A stretch of DNA of 64,000 bases from NCBI GenBank assembly GCA_019753235.1, contig JAIELF010000031.1:1-64000 (forward strand), written 5' to 3'. Below, piece after piece: positions 44,201 to 52,759 of the stretch. The number at the start of each line of letters is the position of its first letter. The stretch's first letter is position 1. This DNA comes from a bacterium. GTDB taxonomy: Bacteria > Planctomycetota > Planctomycetia > Kolteriales > Kolteriaceae. The position numbers and the translations under genes were made by a program. Below the pieces are notes generated by a model. It was not told where the DNA came from and searched no databases. It saw only the letters and a program-made list of their open reading frames with translations.

Positions 44201-46564
44201 GTGACGTCTCTCGATCGAAAACTGTGGCGGGATCTGTGGAATATCCGCGGACAAGCGATCGCCATTGCGGCTGTCATGGCGTGTGGCATTGCGATCTTCG
44301 TCATGGCGATGAGCGCCATGGAATCACTTCAACTGACACAGGCCTCTTATTACGATCGATATCGGTTTGCCGACCTGTTTGCGATGCTCAAACGTGCCCC
44401 ATTGTCACTGATCCATCGCATCGAAGAACTTCCAGGTGTCCTGGCAGCACAGACCCGAATCTCGAAAGATGTCACGCTCGATATCCCGGAACTTCGCGAA
44501 CCGGCCAGCGCTCGGCTTTTGTCGCTGCCCGAAGATACGCGGGGCGGGCTCAACTGGATTCATTTGCGGGCTGGCCGATTCCTCGAACCGCGCGACGTTG
44601 ACAACGTACTCGTCAGCGAGGCCTTCGCGAAAGCTTGGTCGATGGGGCCCGGCGATTCATGCAAAGTCATCATGAACGGTCGGCTGCGTCGGTTGCACAT
44701 CGTGGGGGTGGCTCTTTCACCCGAATACGTTTACCAGATTCGGCCCGGCGACCTGATCCCGGATCCCAGCCGTTTCGCGATCTTTTGGATGAATCGCAAA
44801 GCACTCGAGGCGGCCTTCGACATGGAAGGAGCCTTCAACGATTTATCTCTACAACTGATGCCCGATACCAACGTTCAAGAGACGATTCGACGTGTCGATG
44901 ATTTGATCAAAACGTTCGGCGGATTCGGATCGTACGCGCGACGAGATCAACTCTCCAACCGCTTTTTATCCGACGAGATCGAGAACCTTCGCCATGTAGG
45001 CGTGATGATCCCCTCGGTCTTTTTGTTGGTCGCTGCGTTCCTTCTGAATCTTGTCGTCAGCAGAATCATCGGCACCCAGCGTGAGCAGATCGCCGCCTTA
45101 AAAGCGCTAGGCTATTCAAAGTTGTCCATCGGCTGGCATTACTTGAAACTCGCGTTCCTGATCGTCGGGTTTGGCTGGGGAGCAGGCGTTCTGGCAGGGG
45201 GATACATGGGGCACGGCATGACCGTGATGTACACTCAGTTCTTCAGCTTCCCCATCCTGCAGTACCATCTCACACCAAGACTCGTTCTCACCGCGGCCGG
45301 CATCGCTTTGCTGGCGGGATTCTTCGGAACGGCGGGCAGTGTTCGGCGAGCCGTCGTTCTTCCCCCTGCCGAGGCGATGCGGCCCGAACCGCCGGCCGAG
45401 TTTGGTCCCACGATCCTCGAACGATTGGGCCTAGCCAGGTTCTTTTCAAACACCACTAGGATGGTCCTTCGGCATATGGAGCGAACGCCGGTCAAGTCCG
45501 CCATGTCGATCCTTGGCATCGCCTTGGCTGTCGGCGTTTTAATTCTCGGTCGATGCACGGCCGACGGCATTTTTTACATGATCGATGTCGTCTTCACCCT
45601 ACAGCGGTGCGAGCATCTGACGCTCACCTTTGTCGAGCCAAGAGGTAGAAACGTCCTGCAAGAGATCGAGCATCTTCCCGGGGTGATGTCGGTCGAGCCC
45701 TTTCGAAGTGTGCCGGCACGACTTCGTTTCGAACATCGCTGGCGACGAACAGCCATTGTCGGTCTGCAAGAGCACGCGATGCAGTATCAACTTGTCGACG
45801 ACAAGATTCGCCGAATCGATGTCCCCAAAGGGGGGCTCCTTCTGTCGGAGAAACTGGCGCAACTAATCGGCGCTCGTCCCGGCGATACCGTCACCGTCGA
45901 GGTGCTCGAAGGGAGCCGACCGACCCGGCAAATTGTGGTGTCGGGATTGGCGAAGGAGTTTCTGGGGACGACCCCCTACATGGAAATCAGCAGTCTGAAC
46001 AGCATGATGCGTGAAGGGAGTCTTGTCTCGGGGGTCTACGTCCGATGCGATTCGAAACTTTCGGACGAGCTCTACAAGACGCTGAAGAAGATGCCCTTTG
46101 TCGCGGGGGTAAGTATCAAAGAAGCCGCGTTGCATAATTTCCGCAAGACGTTGGCCGATACTCTTCTCTTCATGGTGATGTTTCAGACGATATTCTCGAT
46201 GGTGATCGCCTTCGGGGTCGTCTACAACGCCGCGCGCCTAGCCGTCAGCGAACGAAGTCGAGAATTGGCGAGTCTTCGCGTGCTCGGCTTCACCCGAACA
46301 GAGATTTCTGCCATTCTGCTTGGAGAATTGGCCATCTTGACGTTCATCGGCATTCCGGTGGGGCTAGTGTTGGGGCACTTTGGTTCGTATGGAGCGATTT
46401 CGACATTTGACACCGAACTATTTCGGCTTCCGTTTCACCTTAACCCTTCGACGTACGGGCTGGCCGTGGTTATCGTGCTCATCGCGGCGATCATCTCTGG
46501 CTTGATCGTTCGACGAAAACTCGATCACTTGGACTTGATCGCGGTTCTGAAGACAAAGGAATAA
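44201..46564 (+). CDS. ABC exporter permease with two FtsX domains
   Basis: This 787-residue permease has a full duplicated FtsX layout: an N-terminal segment (about 17-40), three helices around residues 265-400, another after a second ectodomain (about 420-450), and a last trio (about 650-780) containing SERSRELASLRVLGFTRTEI. It is twice the size of the DevC-like permease at 3454 and resembles the larger lipid/heterologous macrolide exporters (e.g. LolC/E or YknZ fusion-like types). GTG 44201 is the start, with GTGAGGG seven bases upstream. It is four bases ahead of the adaptor gene. The substrate is not evident. Confidence 0.88.
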   Translation: MTSLDRKLWRDLWNIRGQAIAIAAVMACGIAIFVMAMSAMESLQLTQASYYDRYRFADLFAMLKRAPLSLIHRIEELPGVLAAQTRISKDVTLDIPELREPASARLLSLPEDTRGGLNWIHLRAGRFLEPRDVDNVLVSEAFAKAWSMGPGDSCKVIMNGRLRRLHIVGVALSPEYVYQIRPGDLIPDPSRFAIFWMNRKALEAAFDMEGAFNDLSLQLMPDTNVQETIRRVDDLIKTFGGFGSYARRDQLSNRFLSDEIENLRHVGVMIPSVFLLVAAFLLNLVVSRIIGTQREQIAALKALGYSKLSIGWHYLKLAFLIVGFGWGAGVLAGGYMGHGMTVMYTQFFSFPILQYHLTPRLVLTAAGIALLAGFFGTAGSVRRAVVLPPAEAMRPEPPAEFGPTILERLGLARFFSNTTRMVLRHMERTPVKSAMSILGIALAVGVLILGRCTADGIFYMIDVVFTLQRCEHLTLTFVEPRGRNVLQEIEHLPGVMSVEPFRSVPARLRFEHRWRRTAIVGLQEHAMQYQLVDDKIRRIDVPKGGLLLSEKLAQLIGARPGDTVTVEVLEGSRPTRQIVVSGLAKEFLGTTPYMEISSLNSMMREGSLVSGVYVRCDSKLSDELYKTLKKMPFVAGVSIKEAALHNFRKTLADTLLFMVMFQTIFSMVIAFGVVYNAARLAVSERSRELASLRVLGFTRTEISAILLGELAILTFIGIPVGLVLGHFGSYGAISTFDTELFRLPFHLNPSTYGLAVVIVLIAAIISGLIVRRKLDHLDLIAVLKTKE

Positions 46565-46568
46565 CCAG

Positions 46569-47813
46569 GTGGCGACTAGTCTGATCAAACAGCGATCGTT
46601 GACCTCGCTCGCACGCCGGGGTGTCATCATCCTTGCAGCTTTGGCGGCGATAGGAGCGTTGATCTATTCGTTTCTTCCCCCGGTCGTGTTGGTCGATTTG
46701 GCCTCTGTTCGCCAAGGTCCGCTCGCCGTGGTGGTTCGCGAAGAGGGGAAGACTCGCATTCGTGATCGTTACGTCATTTCGAGTTCGTTGGCGGGGCGAC
46801 TTCTTCGCATTGAACTCAAACCGGGTGACAAGGTGACGGGGCAAGAGACGGTGCTGGCCAGTATCGAGCCTGCGGATCCTTCTCTTCTCGATGCCCGGAG
46901 CTTGGCCCAAGCTGAAGCCAAGGTGGCCGCCAACGAGGCCGCCCTTCAGCGGGCCGAGGCCGAGCTCAAACGAAGCGAAGCTTCGCTCGAGCGCTCGCAA
47001 CTTCACTTCAAGCGAATAAAGTCGCTGCAAGAAAGTCGATCCGCATCGAGTGAAGCATTGGAGGATGCCGAGCTCGCCCTCCGATCCGACACCGAGCAAC
47101 ATGCCGCTGCCAGGTTCAATGTCACGATCGCGAGATTCGAACTGGAACAGTCCCGTGCCGCCCTGACACATTTTCGACCCAATAACTCGCCGGCCACGAC
47201 CGATGCTGAGTGGCGAATGGATGTTCATTCCCCGATCTCGGGATCGGTGTTGCGAGTGCTACAAGAGAGCTCGGCCGTGGTCAGCCCAGGGACGCCGATC
47301 ATTGAAGTCGGTGATCCCGCCGATCTCGAAATCGAAGTCGATGTTTTGAGTGAGGACGCTGTCAAGATTCGCTCGGGACAAGATGTTCGCGTGGAGCAAT
47401 GGGGAGGGGGGAAGACGCTGTCGGGCGTCGTTCGGCGCGTCGAGCCGCAGGCCTTCACGAAAGTGTCGGCTCTCGGCGTCGAAGAACAGCGTGTCAACGT
47501 GATCATCGATTTTGCAGGCCCGCCCGAGGACCGTGGGACGCTGGGGGATAGCTATCGGGTCGAGACCGATATCGTCATCTGGAAGGGGGATAATGTTCTT
47601 CAAATCCCGGTGAGTTGTCTTTTTCGGCGAGAAGATCGCTGGAGCGTCTTTGTCGCCCGCGACGGCCTGGCCGAGCTTCGGCCTGTGGAAGTCGGCCAAA
47701 AGAATAGTGTGGATGCCCAGATTCTCTCGGGACTGAGTCAGGGAGAGACCGTCATCGTTCATCCGGGTGATCAGATCAAGCCGGGAACGAAGGTGAAGCC
47801 TCGCCCGATTTGA
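46569..47813 (+). CDS. HlyD/RND-type periplasmic adaptor protein
   Basis: This 414-residue adaptor has an N-terminal anchor (about 15-45), a beta-barrel/lipoyl first half (SSLAGRLLRIELKPGDKVTG), a long coiled coil rich in Glu, Ala and Arg (AQAEAKVAANEAALQRAEA and following, about 115-200), then the second lipoyl half (SPISGSVLRVLQESSAVVSPG) and a membrane-proximal end. It joins the permease gene at four bases, and GTG 46569 is the start. With 43314 and 44201 it makes a MacA-MacB-like tripartite exporter; an outer-membrane factor gene is not adjacent. Confidence 0.9.
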   Translation: MATSLIKQRSLTSLARRGVIILAALAAIGALIYSFLPPVVLVDLASVRQGPLAVVVREEGKTRIRDRYVISSSLAGRLLRIELKPGDKVTGQETVLASIEPADPSLLDARSLAQAEAKVAANEAALQRAEAELKRSEASLERSQLHFKRIKSLQESRSASSEALEDAELALRSDTEQHAAARFNVTIARFELEQSRAALTHFRPNNSPATTDAEWRMDVHSPISGSVLRVLQESSAVVSPGTPIIEVGDPADLEIEVDVLSEDAVKIRSGQDVRVEQWGGGKTLSGVVRRVEPQAFTKVSALGVEEQRVNVIIDFAGPPEDRGTLGDSYRVETDIVIWKGDNVLQIPVSCLFRREDRWSVFVARDGLAELRPVEVGQKNSVDAQILSGLSQGETVIVHPGDQIKPGTKVKPRPI

Positions 47814-47886
47814 TTTGATGGCGGCGTGACCCGACGGAGAGTAAAATAGATCTTGGTCAGTGCTGGTCTGTTTCAGGGGTTTGTGA

Positions 47887-49314
47887 ATGTCTCGCACGCT
47901 GCTTGCATGGGTCTTTGTCCTCATCACCACGGTTCTTGTCGCCTGGCAGGCGGCCCAAAGCGAAACCGTCAAAAGTGACGAAGCCGAGCTTTATCGCCTA
48001 TTTGTCGACGCTTTGGAGCATGTTGACCGCAACTATGTCAAAGAAGTCAATCGACGAGAGCTCATTGAACATGCCATCAACGGCATGCTCGAAGAACTTG
48101 ATCCCTACTCGAACTTCATTCCGCCGACAGAGTTCAAACAGTTCAATCAGGCAACCACGGGCAAGTTCGGCGGCGTCGGGATTCAAGTTCGGCCCAAAAA
48201 GCAATCCGAACCGTTCCTCGAAGTTCTGAGCCCCGTGCTCGGCACACCAGCCTACGAGGCAGGAATCCTCGCCGACGACCGCATCATCAGCGTCAATGGA
48301 AAGCCTGTCGAGGGTATGTCACAGAACGAGGTGGTCGAGAACCTCACCGGCGAGCCCGGCACACCGGTGACCGTTTCCGTCAAGCATTCTCCTTATGAAG
48401 AACCCGCCGTCGACATCACCCTGACGCGGGCACTCATCAACATCCAAAGTGTTCTGGGAGAAGGACACCAGCCGGACGACTCCTGGAACTACTTCATCGA
48501 TCCCGAACAGAAAATCGCGTACATCCGTGTCACCTCCTTCGTGCAAGAGACGGCGGCCGAGCTTCGACGTTCGCTTGAAAAAGTACAAGCCGACGGCGTG
48601 AAGGGAGTCATCATCGATCTGCGCGATAACCCCGGCGGGCTGTTGACGTCGGCCATCGAAATCTGCGACCTCTTCTTAAAGGAAGGGGTGATCGTCAGCA
48701 CCAAGGGACGAAACACACAGGATAAATCATACACCGCGACCGCCGACGAAATTCTCGCAGGAATCCCCATGGCCATTCTCATCAATCGCTGGAGCGCCAG
48801 TGCCAGTGAGATTGTCTCGGCATGTCTGCAGGATCATCACCGAGCAGTCGTCATCGGCGAGCGAAGTTTCGGCAAGGGAAGCGTTCAGAATGTCATCGAA
48901 CTCGACGATGGAAAGAGCGCCCTGAAGTTGACGACCGCAAGTTATCGCCGACCGAGCGGTAAGAATATTCACCGCTTCAAGGACAGCAAGGAAGAGGATG
49001 ATTGGGGCGTTCGTCCCGACGAGGGATTCCTCATCACGCTCTCCGACGAGGCACACAGAGCGTATCTCGTCGAGCGATCCAAACGAGACCGCGTTCGTGG
49101 TAAGCGAGCAGATGGATCCCATCCCGAACCCCCTTCGAAGCCTTCCGTTGATGAATCCAAGAAGGATCCGGCCGAGGCGGGCGATAAGCCTTCGGCGCCA
49201 GACGAGGCAAATGAGAAAGAGCCCGCGAGCCCCGTCGACACACAACTTGCCAAAGCAGTTGAATTCATTCGGGGCAAGATCAACGCCCCGGCCCCCACCG
49301 TCGAAACGAAGTAG
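47887..49314 (+). CDS. C-terminal processing protease (S41/CtpA family)
   Basis: This 475-residue periplasmic serine protease has a signal anchor (about 1-25), a PDZ domain (about 75-170, with GGVGIQVRPKK), then the tail-specific catalytic core. The Ser-Lys dyad is in NRWSASASEIVSA (Ser) and VIGERSFGKGSVQN (Lys). The core also holds YIRVTSF and VIIDLRDNPGGLL. The C-terminus is a long Lys/Glu/Pro-rich tail (about 395-465), not part of the protease fold. Such proteases trim or destroy periplasmic proteins. It is followed by tsaD 14 bases later on the same strand, so both are likely cotranscribed. Confidence 0.93.
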   Translation: MSRTLLAWVFVLITTVLVAWQAAQSETVKSDEAELYRLFVDALEHVDRNYVKEVNRRELIEHAINGMLEELDPYSNFIPPTEFKQFNQATTGKFGGVGIQVRPKKQSEPFLEVLSPVLGTPAYEAGILADDRIISVNGKPVEGMSQNEVVENLTGEPGTPVTVSVKHSPYEEPAVDITLTRALINIQSVLGEGHQPDDSWNYFIDPEQKIAYIRVTSFVQETAAELRRSLEKVQADGVKGVIIDLRDNPGGLLTSAIEICDLFLKEGVIVSTKGRNTQDKSYTATADEILAGIPMAILINRWSASASEIVSACLQDHHRAVVIGERSFGKGSVQNVIELDDGKSALKLTTASYRRPSGKNIHRFKDSKEEDDWGVRPDEGFLITLSDEAHRAYLVERSKRDRVRGKRADGSHPEPPSKPSVDESKKDPAEAGDKPSAPDEANEKEPASPVDTQLAKAVEFIRGKINAPAPTVETK

Positions 49315-49328
49315 CGGAGGGACCGGGT

Positions 49329-50354
49329 TTGGCTTTCCTACTGGGGATCGAAACAACTTGCGATGAGACCGCCGCCGCGGTCTTTCTCGACGATGGAACG
49401 ATCCTCTCAAGCGTTGTTGCCTCGCAGGCGGCGATACACGCTCGTTATGGCGGCGTCGTCCCAGAAATTGCGTCTCGCGCGCACGTTGAACGACTTCTAC
49501 CGGTCATTGATGATGCTCTTCAGCAGGCCAAAGTCACTCCCGAAGAACTCTCGGCCGTCGCGGTGGCATATACGCCCGGCTTGGTCGGCGCGATTCTTGT
49601 GGGGCTCTCGGCGGCGAAAGGACTTTGCTTGGCGCTGGATATCCCACTCTTAGGGGTGCATCACATCGAGGGGCATATCTACGCTTGCCAAATGAGCCAT
49701 CCCGAACCGGTCTTCCCCTGCATCGGACTGGTGGTGAGTGGCGGCCATACGAACCTGTTTCTGTGTCAATCCGCGAACGACTTGACACTACTCGGGGCCA
49801 CCCAGGATGACGCTGCCGGCGAAGCGTTCGATAAGATCGCCAGTTTGCTTCGCCTACCGTATCCCGGTGGGCCAAGCATTCAGGAAGCCGCCCGACAAGG
49901 TAACCCGAAAGCCTTTGGGTTTCCTCGGTCGCTGATGGACGAGGGAAACCTCGATTTCAGTTTCAGCGGACTGAAGACAGCGGTCCTCTATGCTGCTTTT
50001 GGTCAGAACGCGAAGAATCGCGATCGAGAACTTTCCGAAAGCGAAGTGGCCGACCTGGCCGCCAGCTTTCAGCAAGCCGTCGTCGATGTGCTTGTCGAGA
50101 AATGTCGGCGTGCCCTCCAGCAGCATCAGCTTCGAATCCTTTGTGTCGGTGGCGGCGTGGCTGCCAATCGACTTCTTCGCGATTCGCTCGAACGGATGGC
50201 GGAACGAGAGAGAGTAACGCTGGTGATTCCGCCCCTGTCTCTCTGCACGGACAATGCGGCCATGAATGCTGTCGCCACCGAAAAGTTCCGCTCGGGTCAG
50301 TTTGATTCTCTGGATCTGGATGCGGTCGGCGGCCTGATCCGAAAACGATCCTGA
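49329..50354 (+). CDS. tsaD: tRNA N6-adenosine threonylcarbamoyltransferase TsaD
   Basis: This 341-residue core enzyme makes t6A37 in tRNAs reading ANN codons, working with TsaB, TsaC and TsaE, none of which is in the window. It starts FLLGIETTCDETAAAV, with the metal-binding HHIEGHIYAC (His112, His116), GLVVSGGHTNLFL and the C-terminal LCVGGGVAANRLLRD and PLSLCTDNAAM. The start is a TTG at 49329, with GGAGGG nine bases upstream. TTG is rare and fits an essential gene kept at low level. The gap from the protease gene is 14 bases. Confidence 0.96.
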   Translation: MAFLLGIETTCDETAAAVFLDDGTILSSVVASQAAIHARYGGVVPEIASRAHVERLLPVIDDALQQAKVTPEELSAVAVAYTPGLVGAILVGLSAAKGLCLALDIPLLGVHHIEGHIYACQMSHPEPVFPCIGLVVSGGHTNLFLCQSANDLTLLGATQDDAAGEAFDKIASLLRLPYPGGPSIQEAARQGNPKAFGFPRSLMDEGNLDFSFSGLKTAVLYAAFGQNAKNRDRELSESEVADLAASFQQAVVDVLVEKCRRALQQHQLRILCVGGGVAANRLLRDSLERMAERERVTLVIPPLSLCTDNAAMNAVATEKFRSGQFDSLDLDAVGGLIRKRS

Positions 50355-50445
50355 CGGGTCCCGATTCCTTCGGGGGATCCCAACCAGGGAAGCGACATGG
50401 ATCGCGTCCACCTTCCCACGCCCCACCGCGATCTCCTACCATGTC

Positions 50446-51315
50446 ATGAACCATGGGGATGCCCAGCGCCCGTTGCGTAGCGACAAGGCAGACCCCTTCC
50501 CGAGTTCAGCGAGAACGCCGTCGATGATTCGTCTGTCGCGAGAAGTTCGTGCGTCGATCGGCCAAGGGGTCGAACCTGGACCGGTTCGCAATGCCTGGGC
50601 AGGCTGGCCGACGGCGGCGCTCGTTTCTCCTTACTTGATCGCGCGGGTGACGGTATCGGGAATGCCGGATCCTGTGTCAGGGTATCTGTGCGATATCAAG
50701 GTTCTCGATGCATGGGTTAGCGAGACGGTTCTACCCGTACTTGAATCGATGGTGGAGGGAATCTCGCCGCGCGGAACCTTGGCGACCGCGATTCTTTCGA
50801 TTGGATCAAAATTGATGCAGTCGGCCCCGGCCAACACCACATGGGAAGAGCTCGAACTTTTCGTCTCTCCCTATCTTCGCTTCAGCGTGCAGAAGGAGAG
50901 GATAGAGATGGTCCGCCTTACCGAACAATTTGAGTTTTCTGCCGCCCATCGGCTTCACGCGTCGGAGTGGTCAGACGAGCAGAATCTCCAATCGTTCGGC
51001 AAATGCAACAACCCCAACGGGCACGGCCATAACTACGTTGTCGATGTCACCATCGAAGGTCATCCTGAACCCGAATCTGGGATGCTCTTACCTTTGGGTC
51101 GACTCGAAGAGATCGTCCAACAGGAATTGATTAAAAGGTTCGATCACAAGCATCTCAACGTCGACACGGCCGAGTTCCAGCGTCAGAACCCCAGTGTCGA
51201 GAACATCGCCCGCGTCGCGTGGAAATTGCTCGAAGGGAAACTCTCCCCTGCCCGCCTTGCCCGGGTAAGGGTATACGAAACAGCCAAGACCTGGGTCGAC
51301 TATGAGGGGGAGTGA
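50446..51315 (+). CDS. Tandem 6-carboxytetrahydropterin synthase (QueD/PTPS) fusion
   Basis: This 289-residue protein has two PTPS-type domains. The second (about 157-289) is catalytically complete: Zn ligands His168 (AAHRLH), His193 and His195 (NGHGHN), the catalytic Cys187 (GKCNNP), His234 (FDHKHLN) and Glu278 (RVYET). The first (about 27-156) aligns with it by eye (ARVTVSGMPDPVSGYL against VDVTIEGHPEPESGML) but lacks every one of these residues. The active half would act in queuosine or tetrahydropterin synthesis; the dead half may structure the oligomer. ATG 50446 is assumed; ATG 50524, right at the first domain, is also possible. Confidence 0.82.
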   Translation: MNHGDAQRPLRSDKADPFPSSARTPSMIRLSREVRASIGQGVEPGPVRNAWAGWPTAALVSPYLIARVTVSGMPDPVSGYLCDIKVLDAWVSETVLPVLESMVEGISPRGTLATAILSIGSKLMQSAPANTTWEELELFVSPYLRFSVQKERIEMVRLTEQFEFSAAHRLHASEWSDEQNLQSFGKCNNPNGHGHNYVVDVTIEGHPEPESGMLLPLGRLEEIVQQELIKRFDHKHLNVDTAEFQRQNPSVENIARVAWKLLEGKLSPARLARVRVYETAKTWVDYEGE

Positions 51316-51388
51316 CATCTCCCCTGGGTGAATGACGTCGGCTGTCGATTCGATGAGATCCAAATGGCGAAAGGGCGATTACGAATGC

Positions 51389-52741
51389 CTAAGCTCGATC
51401 GAGCTCATCACTGAAGAGAAGTCGATCGATGCTTCCAGCACTGTCGCCGAAGGATTCCGCCTGGATTCCGTAACACGAAAGCATCGACACGTACAGATTG
51501 CAAAGGGGCGTATGAATCGGCGTGACGATGTGTCGACCGGAAACGATTCGGCCATCCCCCCTTCCTGCCAGCAACGTGGGGGTCTCAAACGGGCTGTGAG
51601 CGTTGCCGTCAGAGATGCTTGAACCGAATAGAACCATCGAACGATCCAGCATGGACCCCTCGGCTTCGCGAATCTCCTTCATCTTGCCAAGCAAATAGGC
51701 GTACTGCTCGATGTGGTAACGGTTGATTCGCTTGTACTGTTCTTGTTTGGTGGGGTTGTTTTCGTGATGCGAGAGAGGATGAAATCCATCGGAAACCCCT
51801 TCCACAAACGAGAAGTTTCTGCCTGAGACATCGTTGGCAAACATAAACGAGGCGATGCGCGTCGTGTCGGACCGAAACGCCAACAGGATGATGTCAAGCA
51901 TGAGCCGAACATGCGTGGTGTAGTCGCCGTAGGGCCCTGTTGGCCGAACGAATTCAGCTTGTGGGCCGGTGGGCTGCCAATTGCGATCTTCGGCATGCGT
52001 GGCGAGATCGATTCTTTTCTCAAGTTCGCGGACCGAGTCGAGGTATTCATCAAGCTTCTGTCGATCGGTGCCCCCTAGGTCGCGACGAAGTCGGACCGCA
52101 TCTTCATGAACAATGTCGAGAACACTCTTGTCACTGGAGGTTCGACCGAACTGCGACGATCGAAAGAGCCGATCAAAAGCTTGTTGAGGATCGATCTCTT
52201 TGGCTGCGGGCAATGTCGGTGTTCGCCAAGAGACATGGCAACCGTAGACGGTGCTGTAGCCCATGTCGACGAGGTTGTGAACCGGATCGATGCCAAGCTC
52301 GATCGACGCGAGAGGCGTTTGCCGACCAAACTTCTCGGCAATGAATTGATCGATCGAGATGCCGGCGCGGATTCCCTTGCCACTGGTCCGGACCGCGGTT
52401 CTCCCGGTGAGCCAAGAACTCGTCTTGGCGTAATGACCATCCCCCATCAACCCGGCCGAGTTTCGAAAGTTGCTGAAGACATTTACATCATGCTTCAGTT
52501 CGCCGAGCGGTTCGAGAATGGATGATAGGGGATAATCTTTGCCCCGCCCGCCTGGATACCACGCGGGGAGAAAGACACCGTTGGGCATGTACATGATCGC
52601 AAGTCGAATCGGCGGCTTGGCCTGCTCGGCCGCCCGAAGCGAGCGAGGGAGCATTGCCTCAAGCAGAGGCAATCCGACCATCGCGCCCGCGCCGCGAAGA
52701 AGCGTTCGTCGAGAGATCGGCCATCGATTCGCCTTGCTCAT
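51389..52741 (-). CDS. DUF1552 (HxxSHH) protein with Tat signal
   Basis: This 450-residue secreted protein of a planctomycete-rich family has a twin-arginine signal SRRTLLRGAGAMVGLPLL (residues 10-27), implying folded export. The signature HPLSHH lies at 321-326. The family function is unknown. It is the second gene of a pair with the CxxCH protein upstream (18 bases apart), the classic DUF1552-DUF1592 arrangement, so it is presumed to receive or chaperone that cytochrome. ATG 52741 (MSKANRW) gives the best signal peptide; ATG 52753 is in frame upstream. Confidence 0.87.
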   Translation of the reverse strand: MSKANRWPISRRTLLRGAGAMVGLPLLEAMLPRSLRAAEQAKPPIRLAIMYMPNGVFLPAWYPGGRGKDYPLSSILEPLGELKHDVNVFSNFRNSAGLMGDGHYAKTSSWLTGRTAVRTSGKGIRAGISIDQFIAEKFGRQTPLASIELGIDPVHNLVDMGYSTVYGCHVSWRTPTLPAAKEIDPQQAFDRLFRSSQFGRTSSDKSVLDIVHEDAVRLRRDLGGTDRQKLDEYLDSVRELEKRIDLATHAEDRNWQPTGPQAEFVRPTGPYGDYTTHVRLMLDIILLAFRSDTTRIASFMFANDVSGRNFSFVEGVSDGFHPLSHHENNPTKQEQYKRINRYHIEQYAYLLGKMKEIREAEGSMLDRSMVLFGSSISDGNAHSPFETPTLLAGRGDGRIVSGRHIVTPIHTPLCNLYVSMLSCYGIQAESFGDSAGSIDRLLFSDELDRA

Positions 52742-52759
52742 CGGAATCCTCACTTTTGC

